Below, in pieces: positions 7,567 to 16,574 of a DNA stretch of 35,127 bases (the stretch's first letter is position 1; the number at the start of each line of letters is the position of its first letter). The stretch covers positions 20,429-55,555 of the forward strand of contig DCJC01000068.1 of assembly GCA_002317355.1 (NCBI GenBank). The letters run 5' to 3'. This DNA is from Prevotellaceae bacterium UBA1710 (GTDB lineage Bacteria; Bacteroidota; Bacteroidia; Bacteroidales; Bacteroidaceae). Below the pieces are notes generated by a model. That model ran no database searches, had not been told where the DNA came from, and saw only the letters and a program-made list of their open reading frames with translations. The translations under genes were made by a program, and so were the position numbers.

Positions 7567-7606
7567 AAAAAGTGAAAATGAATTTTATTTTTCATTTTCA
7601 CTTTTT
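7567..7606 (-). terminator. Terminator after the nucleoside kinase gene
   Basis: Perfect 16-bp inverted repeat (7567-7582 with 7591-7606), 8-base loop, with T-runs on both strands. It is 13 bp past the kinase stop and could act in both directions. Confidence 0.8.
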
Positions 7607-7619
7607 CATCCTCTAATCT

Positions 7620-9293
7620 TTAGTAAACAAACGAACTTCCTCCGAGGAATTCTCGCAACAAGCTTGCTGGTGGAATCTGACTCTCAGAAAGCGGTTTGAT
7701 ATACTTGAGGAACTTAAGCAATCTGTAAGCCTCGTTATATTCAGCAGCCGATTCTGGAACCTGCTCAAGAAGCGGTTCTGCCTGAGTCTTGATGACGGCG
7801 AGTTCGAAGAGCATAGCAGTATTGAACATCGCATCAGCATTCTCCTGATAAGGGAAGATCCACTTGTTCTCTCCTGCCCTTACGCTTGGCCAACGACGAA
7901 TGGTTTCCTGAGCCGAACAACCACGATACTTATAGTCGCGTATTATTCTGCGTAACAGACGGTTATCCGTTGTCGGGATATAGTTGTGATGATCCAGAAG
8001 AACCGTTGTGAGGGCAGAAGCATAGACACGGAAAATCTTATCCTGAGGGATGCTTGCCGTGAGCTCCGGATTCAAGGCATGAATACCCTCAATCACAAGC
8101 ACATCATTTGCCTGCATACGAAGTTTCTTGCCACTCAGCACACTCGTTCCAGTTGGGAAATCATAGCGTGGGAGTTCCACCTCCTCGCCTTTGAAGAGAG
8201 CCTCCAACTGCTCGTTGAACAAATCGAGGTTGAGTGCATGGATTGACTCATAGTCATAGTCGCCTTTCTCATCCCTCGGTGTCTTTTCACGATCCACGAA
8301 ATAGTCATCCAAAGAGATGCCGATAGGGCGAATGCCATTAGTCAGCAACTGAATGCTCAAACGCTTGCAAGTGGTGGTCTTTCCAGAAGAGGAAGGTCCG
8401 GCAATAAGAACGAGTTTGATACCTTTACGGGAAGCAATCTCATCTGCTATACGACTTATCTTCTTCTCCTGAAGAGCCTCTGAGAGATTGATGAGTTCTG
8501 CGGAATTACCACTTACGATCTCCTGGTTCAGAGCGCCGATAGTGCCTATTCCGAGAATGTTCTGCCATTGGTGATGCTCACGGAAGATGTCGAACATCTT
8601 ATCCTGACGAACAAATTCTCCAAGTTTTGAAGGGTTTGATACTGATGGGATTCTGAGCAACAATCCATCATAGTATGGCTCAAGTCCGAAGAGCGTCAAC
8701 TCCTTTGTGTTGGTCAGCATCGAACCATAATAATAATCCTTGTAACCATCTAATTCATAATAGATTGTATAGATCTTACCAATGGTCCTTAGAAGCTCTA
8801 CCTTTGAGTGAGCGCCCAGCTTTTCAAACATATCAATAGCCTCTTCTGTCAGGCATTCCCTACGGTTGATTGGCAATCCAGCATCAATAATCTCACGCAT
8901 CCTCTCTCTGATGGCAGAAGCATCATCAGGAGTGACCACATGACCGATTTCCAAATCACAATAATAGCCATTGCTCACAGGGATGTCGATCTTAACACTT
9001 CCTTCAGGATAGAGGTCGTGAACGGCCTTGCAGAGCACAAGGAAAAGTGTTCGGGTATAGACTCTCGAACCAGTGGAAGATGTGAGATCCATGAACTCCA
9101 CTGTCTTGGCATTATAGACACGGAAATGCAGTCCCTCGGTCTTGTTGTTCACCTTTGCACACACAGGAGCCGTGACAAGCCCCAACGATTCTTCCGCATT
9201 CAGCATATCATAGATTTCCTGAAGCGTACTTCCAACATCGACCTTCAAGGTCTTACCATTATTCTTGCAACGAATTACGACTTGTTTTATCAT
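7620..9293 (-). CDS. TGS-domain uridine kinase-like nucleoside kinase
   Basis: A 557-residue protein with three parts. Residues ~1-65 resemble a TGS domain (VDVGSTLQEIYDML). Residues ~65-250 resemble the second additional domain of threonyl-tRNA synthetase (YCDLEIGHVVTPDDASAIRERM). The C-terminal ~290-500 is a phosphoribulokinase/uridine-kinase P-loop domain with Walker A GPSSSGKTT and IGISLDDYFVDREKTPRDE, then VLVIEGIHALNP. This fused architecture is well known in Bacteroidetes and Firmicutes and is annotated as nucleoside kinase. The expected reaction is phosphorylation of a nucleoside or similar small molecule, but the true substrate is not shown by the sequence. It is a stand-alone gene with a strong terminator. 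No clear promoter was seen in 9294-9340. Confidence 0.9.
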   Translation of the reverse strand: MIKQVVIRCKNNGKTLKVDVGSTLQEIYDMLNAEESLGLVTAPVCAKVNNKTEGLHFRVYNAKTVEFMDLTSSTGSRVYTRTLFLVLCKAVHDLYPEGSVKIDIPVSNGYYCDLEIGHVVTPDDASAIRERMREIIDAGLPINRRECLTEEAIDMFEKLGAHSKVELLRTIGKIYTIYYELDGYKDYYYGSMLTNTKELTLFGLEPYYDGLLLRIPSVSNPSKLGEFVRQDKMFDIFREHHQWQNILGIGTIGALNQEIVSGNSAELINLSEALQEKKISRIADEIASRKGIKLVLIAGPSSSGKTTTCKRLSIQLLTNGIRPIGISLDDYFVDREKTPRDEKGDYDYESIHALNLDLFNEQLEALFKGEEVELPRYDFPTGTSVLSGKKLRMQANDVLVIEGIHALNPELTASIPQDKIFRVYASALTTVLLDHHNYIPTTDNRLLRRIIRDYKYRGCSAQETIRRWPSVRAGENKWIFPYQENADAMFNTAMLFELAVIKTQAEPLLEQVPESAAEYNEAYRLLKFLKYIKPLSESQIPPASLLREFLGGSSFVY

Positions 9294-9339
9294 ATTTGTC
9301 TTGTTTTATAGATTATTATTTTTAACTCATGACGTGCGA

Positions 9340-9540
9340 GCCCCAAAGGGGCGACATCTAAAAGGGCGGTGCGTTAGCGCCGTTTTTCAACATAGAGTAT
9401 CTATGAGGTCTGAAGGACCGACACCTATTGTATCATCCAGTTTTCAGGTGTCGCACCTACGGCGCTCATCAATCACATATCTTTGTAATAACGGCGCTAA
9501 CGCACCGCCCTTTTAGGTGTCGGGCTTTCAGCCCTTTATC
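9340..9540. repeat. REP-like palindrome cluster (BIME-like) next to the IS200-type transposase
   Basis: A 25-bp perfect inverted pair: 9360-9384 (AAAAGGGCGGTGCGTTAGCG then CCGTT) and 9490-9514. Each arm also folds on itself through GGCG/CGCC. Around them are small hairpins: GCCCC/GGGGC (9340-9352), GGTC..GACC (9407-9419), GACACCT..AGGTGTC (9419-9452) and GGGCT/AGCCC (9522-9534). The string AGGTGTCG recurs next to several of them. This fills the whole 9294-9570 gap. Confidence 0.8.
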
Positions 9541-9570
9541 ACCCATAGGAGGACTGAGAACTTTAGTCCG

Positions 9571-10017
9571 TTAATCCCATACATACCGCTCATCCCAATC
9601 AATATCATACGCTTTAAGAAATTCACGGAATTCTTCCTCAAATTTTTTAAGCCTATGATGTTCCTTCTGATTTTGAATGTACGTTTTTACTAAATCCACC
9701 TTTGATTGACTGACACTAAACGCCCCATAACCTTCCTGCCACGCAAAGGCCATATTATGTCGTCTATGAAACCATCTGCTTGTATTAGATTTAATCTTCC
9801 CTACAACCTCGGAAACAGATAGCTTCTTGTTCAGAACAAACAGAATATGTACATGATTCTCCGTACCGCCCAACTCCAGCAGATAACATCCGTACTCAGA
9901 TAACAACCCGATAAGATAGGCACGAAAATCATCATAATCCTCAATGCGAATCGTATTTTGCCTGCTCTTAGTAGAAAAGACAAGATGAATATTATTCTTT
10001 ACCAAAGATTGTGGCAT
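9571..10017 (-). CDS. IS200/IS605-type (Y1, RAYT-like) transposase
   Basis: A 148-residue HUH single-strand DNA transposase. The metal-binding HUH motif is HVH at residues 55-57 (GTENHVHILF). The likely catalytic tyrosine is Tyr113 in VKTYIQNQKEHH, the conserved C-terminal helix of the family. Length matches TnpA/RAYT proteins (~140-170). No TnpB partner is present. Flanking REP-like palindromes on one side and a degenerate copy on the other favour a REP-associated tyrosine transposase over a plain insertion sequence. Such proteins cut at REP hairpins and are thought to spread them. The frame is intact with no frameshift, and the protein is probably functional. Confidence 0.9.
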   Translation of the reverse strand: MPQSLVKNNIHLVFSTKSRQNTIRIEDYDDFRAYLIGLLSEYGCYLLELGGTENHVHILFVLNKKLSVSEVVGKIKSNTSRWFHRRHNMAFAWQEGYGAFSVSQSKVDLVKTYIQNQKEHHRLKKFEEEFREFLKAYDIDWDERYVWD

Positions 10018-10086
10018 AGTATCATTTACTCTAAGTTTTTTAGGTTTCGTACATACAGAACCCCAAAAAACACATCACTTTACATT

Positions 10087-10141
10087 AACAGCCCTAACGG
10101 ACAGCCCTTTTAGATGACGCACTTTCAGTGCTCTGCAATCA
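10087..10141. repeat. Degenerate REP-like copy
   Basis: AACAGCCCTAACGGACAGCC followed by CTTTTAGATGACGCACTTTC aligns over its length with 9490-9540 (AACGGCGCTAACGCACCGCC...). The hairpin pairs are partly lost. It lies on the far side of the transposase gene. The rest of 10018-10259 is AT-rich without further signals. Confidence 0.6.
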
Positions 10142-10259
10142 CGTTCCTATAGATTCAGGTTTTCAACTTATGGCTACAAAAGTACACAAATATTCTGAAA
10201 AGCCATAATTTTATTGTATTAAAATGTTGTAAAAACGGCATAATGACACAAAAAATTAT

Positions 10260-10267
10260 TACTTTTG
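10260..10267 (+). promoter_or_regulatory. -7 element of xerD
   Basis: TACTTTTG matches TAnnTTTG. No TTTG is found 19-20 bases upstream. The element ends 9 bases before the xerD ATG, so the mRNA would have almost no leader. Confidence 0.5.
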
Positions 10268-10276
10268 CACACAGTT

Positions 10277-11173
10277 ATGGACAAGGACATAAGAAAGAAA
10301 TACCAACGATACCTGAGATTGGAACGTGGACTTTCGGCTAACACGCTGGAGGCATACATGCTCGATCTTGACAAACTCCTTACTTTCCTCTACGACAAAG
10401 GCATTGCACCTGAGGCTGCAACGCTTCACGATCTGGAGGATTTCTGCGGAGCTTTGTTCGACCTCGGTATCTCCACACGATCTCAGGCAAGAATACTTTC
10501 CGGCGTGAGAAGTTTCTATCGTTTCCTTGAACTTGACGGCTATATCGACAATGACCCAAGCGAACTTATCGACTCTCCTACCCAAGACAAGCATCTACCT
10601 GAGGTTCTGTCACTTGCAGAGGTTGATATGCTTGAGGCAAGCATCGATCTCAGCAAATGGGAAGGGCAACGCAACAAGGCTATTATCGAGGTGCTGTTCT
10701 CATGCGGTTTGCGAGTATCAGAACTTGTCAACCTCACCCTATCCCACCTCTATCTCGACGAGCAATATGTGAGGGTTGTGGGAAAAGGCTCGAAGGAAAG
10801 ACTCGTGCCTATCTCGGAAAAGGCTATCCGAGAACTCAAGAACTGGTTTGTGGACAGGAATATGATGACCAACATAAAAAAAGGCGAGGAGGATTATGTC
10901 TTCCTGAATCGTCGTGGAGGTCATCTCACACGCACCATGATTCTCATCATGATAAAGAATCAGGCTATTGAAGCTGGCATCAAGAAGACAATCTCTCCAC
11001 ACACACTAAGACATAGTTTTGCAACAGCCTTACTTGAGGGAGGTGCTGACTTGAGAGTTATCCAGGCACTTCTCGGTCATGAGAAGATAGCGACAACGGA
11101 AATCTACACTCATATCGACATGAGTACGCTTCGTCAGGAGATTCTTCTTCATCATCCTCGAAGCAATAAATGA
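10277..11173 (+). CDS. xerD: Tyrosine recombinase XerD-like
   Basis: About 298 residues from the ATG at 10277. An in-frame TTG at 10265 lies inside the -7 element and is not a likely start. The N-terminal SAM-like core-binding domain (RYLRLERGLSANTLEAY...) is followed by the catalytic domain. Catalytic residues are visible: Arg in FSCGLRVSELVNL, Lys in VVGKGSKERLVPI, HTLRHSFATALLEGG (H-x-x-R), LGHEKIATTEIYTHI (His and nucleophile Tyr). These are the XerC/D hallmarks for dif-site resolution of chromosome dimers. Length (298) is standard, and it is a housekeeping recombinase rather than an integrase of a mobile element. Which of XerC or XerD cannot be settled from the sequence alone. Confidence 0.93.
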   Translation: MDKDIRKKYQRYLRLERGLSANTLEAYMLDLDKLLTFLYDKGIAPEAATLHDLEDFCGALFDLGISTRSQARILSGVRSFYRFLELDGYIDNDPSELIDSPTQDKHLPEVLSLAEVDMLEASIDLSKWEGQRNKAIIEVLFSCGLRVSELVNLTLSHLYLDEQYVRVVGKGSKERLVPISEKAIRELKNWFVDRNMMTNIKKGEEDYVFLNRRGGHLTRTMILIMIKNQAIEAGIKKTISPHTLRHSFATALLEGGADLRVIQALLGHEKIATTEIYTHIDMSTLRQEILLHHPRSNK

Positions 11174-11202
11174 TTCCATATTAACTCCCTACTAATTCCG
11201 TA

Positions 11203-11263
11203 GTAAACTCAGTGAAGGTCCTATCCATAGAAAGGCTTCAGATGGGACTTACACTGAGTTTAC
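11203..11263. repeat. Long imperfect palindrome with GTAAACTCAGTG arms (copy 1)
   Basis: Arms 11203-11214 (GTAAACTCAGTG) and 11252-11263 are perfect complements. The interior continues pairing imperfectly (AAGGTCCTATC with GATGGGACTT). The same arms occur at 24530-24595. A C5-T4 tract follows at 11263-11271, so terminator action for xerD is possible but weak. Confidence 0.75.
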
Positions 11264-11386
11264 CCCCTTTTCATATCGGTTCTTCATAAAAGTCATTTTT
11301 GAACCAAGTAAACGGCAAAAACACAGGATTACACCTCTTTATTAAATATTCTTTGGCGTTTTTTCTTCATTCTCCATAATTTTTCG

Positions 11387-11394
11387 TAATTTTG
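11387..11394 (+). promoter_or_regulatory. -7 element of metG-argS
   Basis: TAATTTTG fits TAnnTTTG 31 bp before the metG ATG. The -33 region (TTCT near 11363) is poor. The metG gene is otherwise without a promoter. Confidence 0.5.
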
Positions 11395-11425
11395 TGCCCA
11401 AAATTTACAAAAATCAATCCACACA

Positions 11426-13495
11426 ATGGAACAGAAACAATATAAACGTACTACCGTAACTGCCGCTCTGCCATACGCAAACGGTGGTGTGCATATCGGT
11501 CACTTGGCTGGTGTCTATGTGCCAGCTGATATCTATGTGCGCTATCTTCGTCTGAAGAAGAAGGATGTTGTGTTCATCGGAGGTTCTGATGAGCACGGTG
11601 TACCTGTAACAATCCGTGCCCGCAAGGAGGGCATCACCGTTCAGGAGGTTGTTGACCGCTATCACGAGATGATCAAGAAGTCTTTCGAGGACTTCGGAAT
11701 CTCATTCGATATCTATTCACGTACAACAAGCGAGACTCACCATAAGTTCGCTTCTGACTTCTTCCGCAAGCTCTATGATGACGGCAAACTTCAGGAGATT
11801 ACTGAAGAGCAGTATTGTGACGAGGTGACAGGCGAGTTCCTCACAGACCGTAACATCGTGGGCACATGTCCTCGTTGTGGTGCTGAAGGTGCCTATGGCG
11901 ACCAGTGTGAGAAGTGTGGTGCTACCCTTTCTCCAGATGAGCTCATCAACCCAACCAATAAGAACAACCCAGGTCATGGTCTTGTGAAGAAGCCAACAAA
12001 GAACTGGTACCTCCCTCTCGGTGAATATCAGCAGTGGCTCAAGGAGTGGATTCTTGACGGCCACAAGGAGTGGCGCTCTAACGTTTATGGCCAGTGTAAG
12101 AGCTGGTTGGATATGGATCTTCAGCCACGTGCTATGACCCGTGACCTCGACTGGGGTATTCCTGTTCCGGTAGAAGGTGCTGACGGTAAGGTGCTCTACG
12201 TTTGGTTTGATGCTCCTATCGGCTATGTTTCTAACACTAAGGAACTCTGCGAGAAAGACCCGGAGAAATGGGGAACTTGGCAGAAGTGGTGGCAGGATGA
12301 GGATACACGTCTCGTTCATTTCATCGGTAAGGATAACATCGTGTTCCACTGCCTCATCTTCCCTGTAATGATGAAGGCTCACGGTGGCTACATCATGCCA
12401 GACAACGTGCCTTCAAACGAGTTCCTCAACCTTGAGAACGATAAGATTTCTACATCACGCAACTGGGCTGTATGGCTCCATGAGTATCTCGTAGATCTTC
12501 CTGGCAAACAGGATGTACTCCGCTACGTGCTCACAGCCAATGCACCAGAGACAAAGGATAACAACTTCACTTGGAAGGACTTCCAGGAGCGCAACAACTC
12601 TGAGCTCGTGGCTATCTACGGTAACTTCGTAAACCGTGCCCTCCAGCTCACAAAGAAGTACTTTGATGGTGTTGTTCCTGCAATGGGCGACCTTCAGGAT
12701 GTTGACACACAGGCTATCAACGAGTTCAAGGACGTGAAGAAGAACGTTGAGGAGTTCCTCGACCAGTTCAAGTTCCGTGAGGCTCTCAAGGAGGCTATGA
12801 ACCTTGCTCGTATCGGTAACCGCTATATCACAGAGTGTGAGCCTTGGAAGGTCTGGAAGACTGATCCAAAGCGCGTTGAGACAATCCTCCACGTTTGTCT
12901 GCAGCTCACAGCAAATCTCGCTATCGCGTTCGAGCCATTCCTCCCATTCTCAAGCAAGAAACTCAGAGAGATGCTCAACCTCGAGTCATTCGACTGGGAG
13001 CAGCTTGGTTCTATGGAGATTCTCAAGACTGGTCATCAGCTTGCAGAGCCTGCCCTTCTCTTTGAGAAGATTGAGGATGCAACTATCGATGCTCAGCTAC
13101 AGAAGCTCGAGGACACAAAGAAGGCTAACGAGGCAGAGAACTATCAGCCAGAACCTGTCAAGGAGAATGTTGACTTCGAGACATTCGAGAAGCTCGACAT
13201 CCGTGTTGGTCTCGTTACTTCTTGCGAGAAGCTCAAGAAGTCAAAGAAGCTGCTTAAGTTCCACATCGACGACGGAACTAAGGATGGCCGTACTATCCTC
13301 TCAGGCATCGCAGCATACTATGAGGATCCACAGGAACTCGTAGGCAAGCAGGTGCTCTTCGTAGCTAACTTTGCAGCTCGTAAGATGATGGGCGAAGAGA
13401 GCCAGGGCATGATCCTTTCTGCCGTAAACTATGACGGCACTCTCTCTGTAACCACAACAAGCAAGGACGTTAAGCCTGGTAGTCAGGTAGGATAA
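11426..13495 (+). CDS. metG: Methionyl-tRNA synthetase with C-terminal tRNA-binding domain
   Basis: A 689-residue class I synthetase that charges tRNA-Met, including initiator tRNA. HIGH is at residues 23-26 in AALPYANGGVHIGHLAG. A zinc knuckle pair CPRCG...CEKCG lies near 150-167 in the connective domain. The KMSKS loop is degenerate, KISTS (in LENDKISTSRNWAVW, ~340), which is seen in other MetRS of this type. The anticodon-binding alpha-helical domain follows, and the last ~110 residues (FETFEKLDIRVGLVTSCEKL...) form an OB-fold tRNA-binding (EMAP/Trbp111-like) domain that usually dimerises. It is probably co-transcribed with argS, 62 bp downstream. Confidence 0.97.
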   Translation: MEQKQYKRTTVTAALPYANGGVHIGHLAGVYVPADIYVRYLRLKKKDVVFIGGSDEHGVPVTIRARKEGITVQEVVDRYHEMIKKSFEDFGISFDIYSRTTSETHHKFASDFFRKLYDDGKLQEITEEQYCDEVTGEFLTDRNIVGTCPRCGAEGAYGDQCEKCGATLSPDELINPTNKNNPGHGLVKKPTKNWYLPLGEYQQWLKEWILDGHKEWRSNVYGQCKSWLDMDLQPRAMTRDLDWGIPVPVEGADGKVLYVWFDAPIGYVSNTKELCEKDPEKWGTWQKWWQDEDTRLVHFIGKDNIVFHCLIFPVMMKAHGGYIMPDNVPSNEFLNLENDKISTSRNWAVWLHEYLVDLPGKQDVLRYVLTANAPETKDNNFTWKDFQERNNSELVAIYGNFVNRALQLTKKYFDGVVPAMGDLQDVDTQAINEFKDVKKNVEEFLDQFKFREALKEAMNLARIGNRYITECEPWKVWKTDPKRVETILHVCLQLTANLAIAFEPFLPFSSKKLREMLNLESFDWEQLGSMEILKTGHQLAEPALLFEKIEDATIDAQLQKLEDTKKANEAENYQPEPVKENVDFETFEKLDIRVGLVTSCEKLKKSKKLLKFHIDDGTKDGRTILSGIAAYYEDPQELVGKQVLFVANFAARKMMGEESQGMILSAVNYDGTLSVTTTSKDVKPGSQVG

Positions 13496-13557
13496 GAAAA
13501 AGACTAGACGATCTAGAATCTCTAGCATTTCTAGAACCTCTGGAAAATATAAAAACA

Positions 13558-15369
13558 ATGATAGAAAAAGAAATTACACTTGCAGTCATCAAGGCTGTCA
13601 AGGAATTATATGGTCAGGATGTGCCTGAGGAAATGGCACAACTGCAGAAGACACGTGCAGAGTTTGAGGGCAACCTCACTCTCGTGGTATTCCCATTCGT
13701 GAAGATGGCTCGTAAGAAGCCTGAAGAAGTGGCACAGGAAATCGGTGAGTATCTCGTAAAGAACCTCTCATCTGTAGCTGCTTTCAACGTGGTTAAGGGA
13801 TTCCTCAACCTCGTCATCGCTCCTGAGGCATGGGTAAGCCTCCTCAACGCTATCGACTCTGACGAGCACTATGGCGAGAAGAAGGCTACTGAGGATTCTG
13901 ACCTCGTGATGATCGAGTACTCTTCTCCTAACACCAACAAGCCTCTTCACCTCGGTCACGTGCGTAACAACCTCCTCGGTTGGTCACTCGCTCAGATCAT
14001 GGAGGCTAATGGCCACAAGGTAGTCAAGACTAACATCGTAAACGACCGTGGTATCCACATCTGTAAGTCTATGCTCGCTTGGCTCAAGTGGGGTAATGGT
14101 GAGACACCAGAGACTTCTGGCAAGAAGGGCGACCACCTCATCGGTGACTACTACGTAGCATTCGACAAGCACTACAAGGCTGAGTGTGATGAACTCGCAA
14201 AGCAGTACATCGCAGAAGGCATGGCTGAGGATGCTGCCAAGGAGAAGGCTAAGCAGGAGGCTCCACTTATCAAGGAGGCTCACGACATGCTCGTGAAGTG
14301 GGAGAACAACGACCCTGAGATCCGTGGTCTCTGGGCTAAGATGAACGAGTGGGTTTACGCTGGTTTCAACGAGACATACAAGGCTCTCGGTGTCAGCTTT
14401 GATAAGATATACTATGAGTCAAATACCTACCTCGAGGGTAAGGAGAAGGTTGACGAAGGTCTTGCTAAGGGCTTCTTCTACCGTCGTCCAGACAACTCTG
14501 TATGGGCAGACCTTACAGGCGAGGGTCTTGACGAGAAGCTTCTTCTCCGTTCAGACGGCACATCTGTCTATATGACTCAGGATATCGGTACTGCAAAGCT
14601 TCGTTTCCAGGACTACCCTATCGACCAGATGATCTATGTAGTAGGTAACGAGCAGAACTACCACTTCCAGGTACTCTCTATCCTTCTCGACAAGCTCGGC
14701 TTCAAGTGGGGTAAGGATCTCGTTCACTTCTCTTACGGTATGGTTGAGTTGCCTAATGGTAAGATGAAGTCTCGTGAGGGAACAGTAGTTGACGCTGACG
14801 ATCTCGTTGCAAGCATGATAAACGACGCCTACGAGGTTTCTCGCGACCACGCTAAGAAAGTGGACATGACAGAGGAAGAAAGCCGTGAGGTGGCTCGTAT
14901 CGTGGGTATGGGTGCTTTGAAGTACTTCATCCTCAAGGTTGACGCACGTAAGAACATGCTCTTCAACCCAGCTGAATCTATCGACTTCAACGGAAACACA
15001 GGTCCATTCATTCAATATACCTATGCTCGTATCCGCTCTATTCTCCGCAAGGCAGAGGAGCAGGGCTTGAAGGTTGAGCAGATGAATGGTGGTGTTGAGG
15101 TTGCTGAGAAGGAGATCGAGCTCATCCAGAAGACTTCTGAGTATGCAGCAGCAGTTGCACAGGCAGGTAAGGACTACTCTCCATCAGGCATCGCAAACTA
15201 CTGTTACGAGCTTACAAAGGCATTCAACCAATTCTACCACGACTACTCTATACTCGGTGAGGAAGATGCAGCCAAGAAGCAGTTCCGTCTTCTCCTTGCT
15301 AAGAACGTAGCAAAGACTCTGAAGAATGGTATGGCTCTCCTCGGTATCGAGGTTCCAGAGCGTATGTAA
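13558..15369 (+). CDS. argS: Arginyl-tRNA synthetase
   Basis: A 603-residue class I synthetase charging tRNA-Arg. It has an N-terminal Add-1 domain (residues ~1-105), then YSSPNTNKPLHLGHVRNNLLG with the HIGH motif as HLGH (~130). GMVELPNGKMKSREGTVV carries the KMSKS-like KMKSR loop. The C-terminal DALR anticodon-binding domain contains ANYCYELTKAFNQFYHDY and ends LLGIEVPERM, the characteristic C-terminus. Length is slightly above the usual 560-590. It follows metG after 62 bp containing CTAGA-type short repeats and is followed by a terminator at 15462-15501. Confidence 0.97.
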   Translation: MIEKEITLAVIKAVKELYGQDVPEEMAQLQKTRAEFEGNLTLVVFPFVKMARKKPEEVAQEIGEYLVKNLSSVAAFNVVKGFLNLVIAPEAWVSLLNAIDSDEHYGEKKATEDSDLVMIEYSSPNTNKPLHLGHVRNNLLGWSLAQIMEANGHKVVKTNIVNDRGIHICKSMLAWLKWGNGETPETSGKKGDHLIGDYYVAFDKHYKAECDELAKQYIAEGMAEDAAKEKAKQEAPLIKEAHDMLVKWENNDPEIRGLWAKMNEWVYAGFNETYKALGVSFDKIYYESNTYLEGKEKVDEGLAKGFFYRRPDNSVWADLTGEGLDEKLLLRSDGTSVYMTQDIGTAKLRFQDYPIDQMIYVVGNEQNYHFQVLSILLDKLGFKWGKDLVHFSYGMVELPNGKMKSREGTVVDADDLVASMINDAYEVSRDHAKKVDMTEEESREVARIVGMGALKYFILKVDARKNMLFNPAESIDFNGNTGPFIQYTYARIRSILRKAEEQGLKVEQMNGGVEVAEKEIELIQKTSEYAAAVAQAGKDYSPSGIANYCYELTKAFNQFYHDYSILGEEDAAKKQFRLLLAKNVAKTLKNGMALLGIEVPERM

Positions 15370-15461
15370 GGACATGTACCATTTACCAGTACTATCTGTA
15401 GGCGCAACAGACATTTACAATGCACTATCTGCAGATACATTCTAATGGCACAACCAAATAG

Positions 15462-15501
15462 AAAACTCCTCGATCGGCATAACGCTAATCGGGGAGTTTT
15501 T
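15462..15501 (+). terminator. Terminator after argS
   Basis: AAAACTCCTCGAT pairs with ATCGGGGAGTTTT (one T-G), followed by TTTTT on the plus strand. The A-run on the left gives a T-run on the minus strand, so it may also end the toxin-antitoxin transcript. The rest of 15370-15616 shows only a short direct repeat CCATCACCCAAC (15575, 15588). Confidence 0.8.
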
Positions 15502-15616
15502 GCATTTCTGGATTTGTGATGATGAATGTTGAGATGAACATTATGCAGATAGGCAAAACTGCAAATACAAACCGCCATCACCCAACCACCATCACCCAAC
15601 ACCTAACACCATACCC

Positions 15617-15970
15617 CTACTGAGCAGGCTCTGCGACAATAGATTGAGAAGAATCATGAAACTCCTGATAACGGTATGGAGAATGGAAAAAAGAAATCTC
15701 TATAAGTTCTTGAATCTTCCATATCGTTTCAAGCGTCAGATTCTCACGGCCTTTTAACAACTTACCTACGTATGCAGGTGATACCCCCATACGCTCAGCA
15801 AATTCCTTCTGCGTCATGTTCGTTGTACGCAGATATCTATGTATCCCTAAAGCAATGTCTTGCGACATTCTCATCCACTCACGATTCTTTGCACGCTCCA
15901 TAGAACGACTAACATTCTCGGTTGGACGTGCCTTTGCTACTGCATCCAACTTCTGCCTATTAAAAGCCAT
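15617..15970 (-). CDS. XRE-family helix-turn-helix protein, putative antitoxin
   Basis: A 117-residue protein with a central XRE HTH domain (residues ~45-95): MTQKEFAERMGVSPAYVGKLLKGRENLTLETIWKI. This is the Cro/CI fold, with recognition helix around SPAYVGKLLKG. The N-terminal ~40 residues are basic and probably helical. The C-terminal tail (QEFHDSSQSIVAEPAQ) looks disordered and could wrap a partner, as in antitoxins. It is transcribed just after a 183-residue ORF (16-bp gap), which is the HigBA-like order with the toxin first. Likely autoregulator of the pair. Antitoxin function is inferred from arrangement. Confidence 0.7.
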   Translation of the reverse strand: MAFNRQKLDAVAKARPTENVSRSMERAKNREWMRMSQDIALGIHRYLRTTNMTQKEFAERMGVSPAYVGKLLKGRENLTLETIWKIQELIEISFFHSPYRYQEFHDSSQSIVAEPAQ

Positions 15971-15986
15971 AATAACCTCCTACTCT

Positions 15987-16538
15987 TTAATTGTCCTTCA
16001 TATCGTCAGCATCCATAATGCCATTTTCCTTAAGCCATGCCCTGACGCTATCAATATTCTGTATCACATGATCCTTAAGATCTGGGGAATCTTGAATAGT
16101 CGCTCCAAGCTTTATACCACCACCTGTAATCAGATATGTATTCCTATCCATCTTTATGGCATACATACGCAACAATGATGGTCGTCCACCACCATACGAT
16201 TTCATTGGTTCATATTCCAATTCAAACTTATACTTACCATCAAGATAATGGAAATGTGAATCAAAATCGGGTTTGTCACCCTTGACAGTATGACTATTCA
16301 ATTCCTCAAACAAATGTTCAAGTGCTTCAGCCTCATCAAGAATCTGCCTTGCTGCAAGTTCCGGTTCAGAAACCTTTATCCATACTGATGCCTTTAGCAT
16401 ATCTCGATGTTGCATAAGGAAATCAAGCACAGTCGTCACATCATTCCACTCATCAAACAGACGATCATATTCGTTTTCATTTCTGTCATCATATTTGACA
16501 CTGTAGATATACGGTGGGAATATAGCGATTATTTCCAT
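15987..16538 (-). CDS. Putative toxin partner of the XRE gene
   Basis: A 183-residue soluble protein starting MEIIAIFPPYIYSVKYDD. A helical acidic middle (ARQILDEAEALEHLFEELN) is followed by LLRMYAIKMDRNTYLITGGGIKLGATIQDSP, which resembles the core strands of RelE/HigB-like or Gp49-like toxins ('lR.yai..d...ylitgG.ikl'). The C-terminus is DSVRAWLKENGIMD. It is longer than classic RelE toxins (~90-120). First gene of a two-gene operon with a good promoter (16575-16606). Biochemical activity is not proven by sequence. An alternative is a DNA-damage or phage-linked regulator pair. Confidence 0.55.
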   Translation of the reverse strand: MEIIAIFPPYIYSVKYDDRNENEYDRLFDEWNDVTTVLDFLMQHRDMLKASVWIKVSEPELAARQILDEAEALEHLFEELNSHTVKGDKPDFDSHFHYLDGKYKFELEYEPMKSYGGGRPSLLRMYAIKMDRNTYLITGGGIKLGATIQDSPDLKDHVIQNIDSVRAWLKENGIMDADDMKDN

Positions 16539-16574
16539 AAGACGTTCAACTTATAGGTTTATCCTTTTCTGCTG

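Noticed and set aside
7403..7699. Plus-strand 98-codon ORF
   Set aside because: It crosses the kinase terminator and its coding region. AT-rich low complexity.
11717..12382. Long ORFs antisense to metG, and similar ones opposite argS, metK, secDF and the receptor
   Set aside because: They mirror strongly coding genes, have low-complexity or shadow-like composition and no signals of their own.
13502..13545. CTAGA-type short repeats between metG and argS as a regulatory element
   Set aside because: Short, imperfect and within a 62-bp gap. No convincing structure or spacing.
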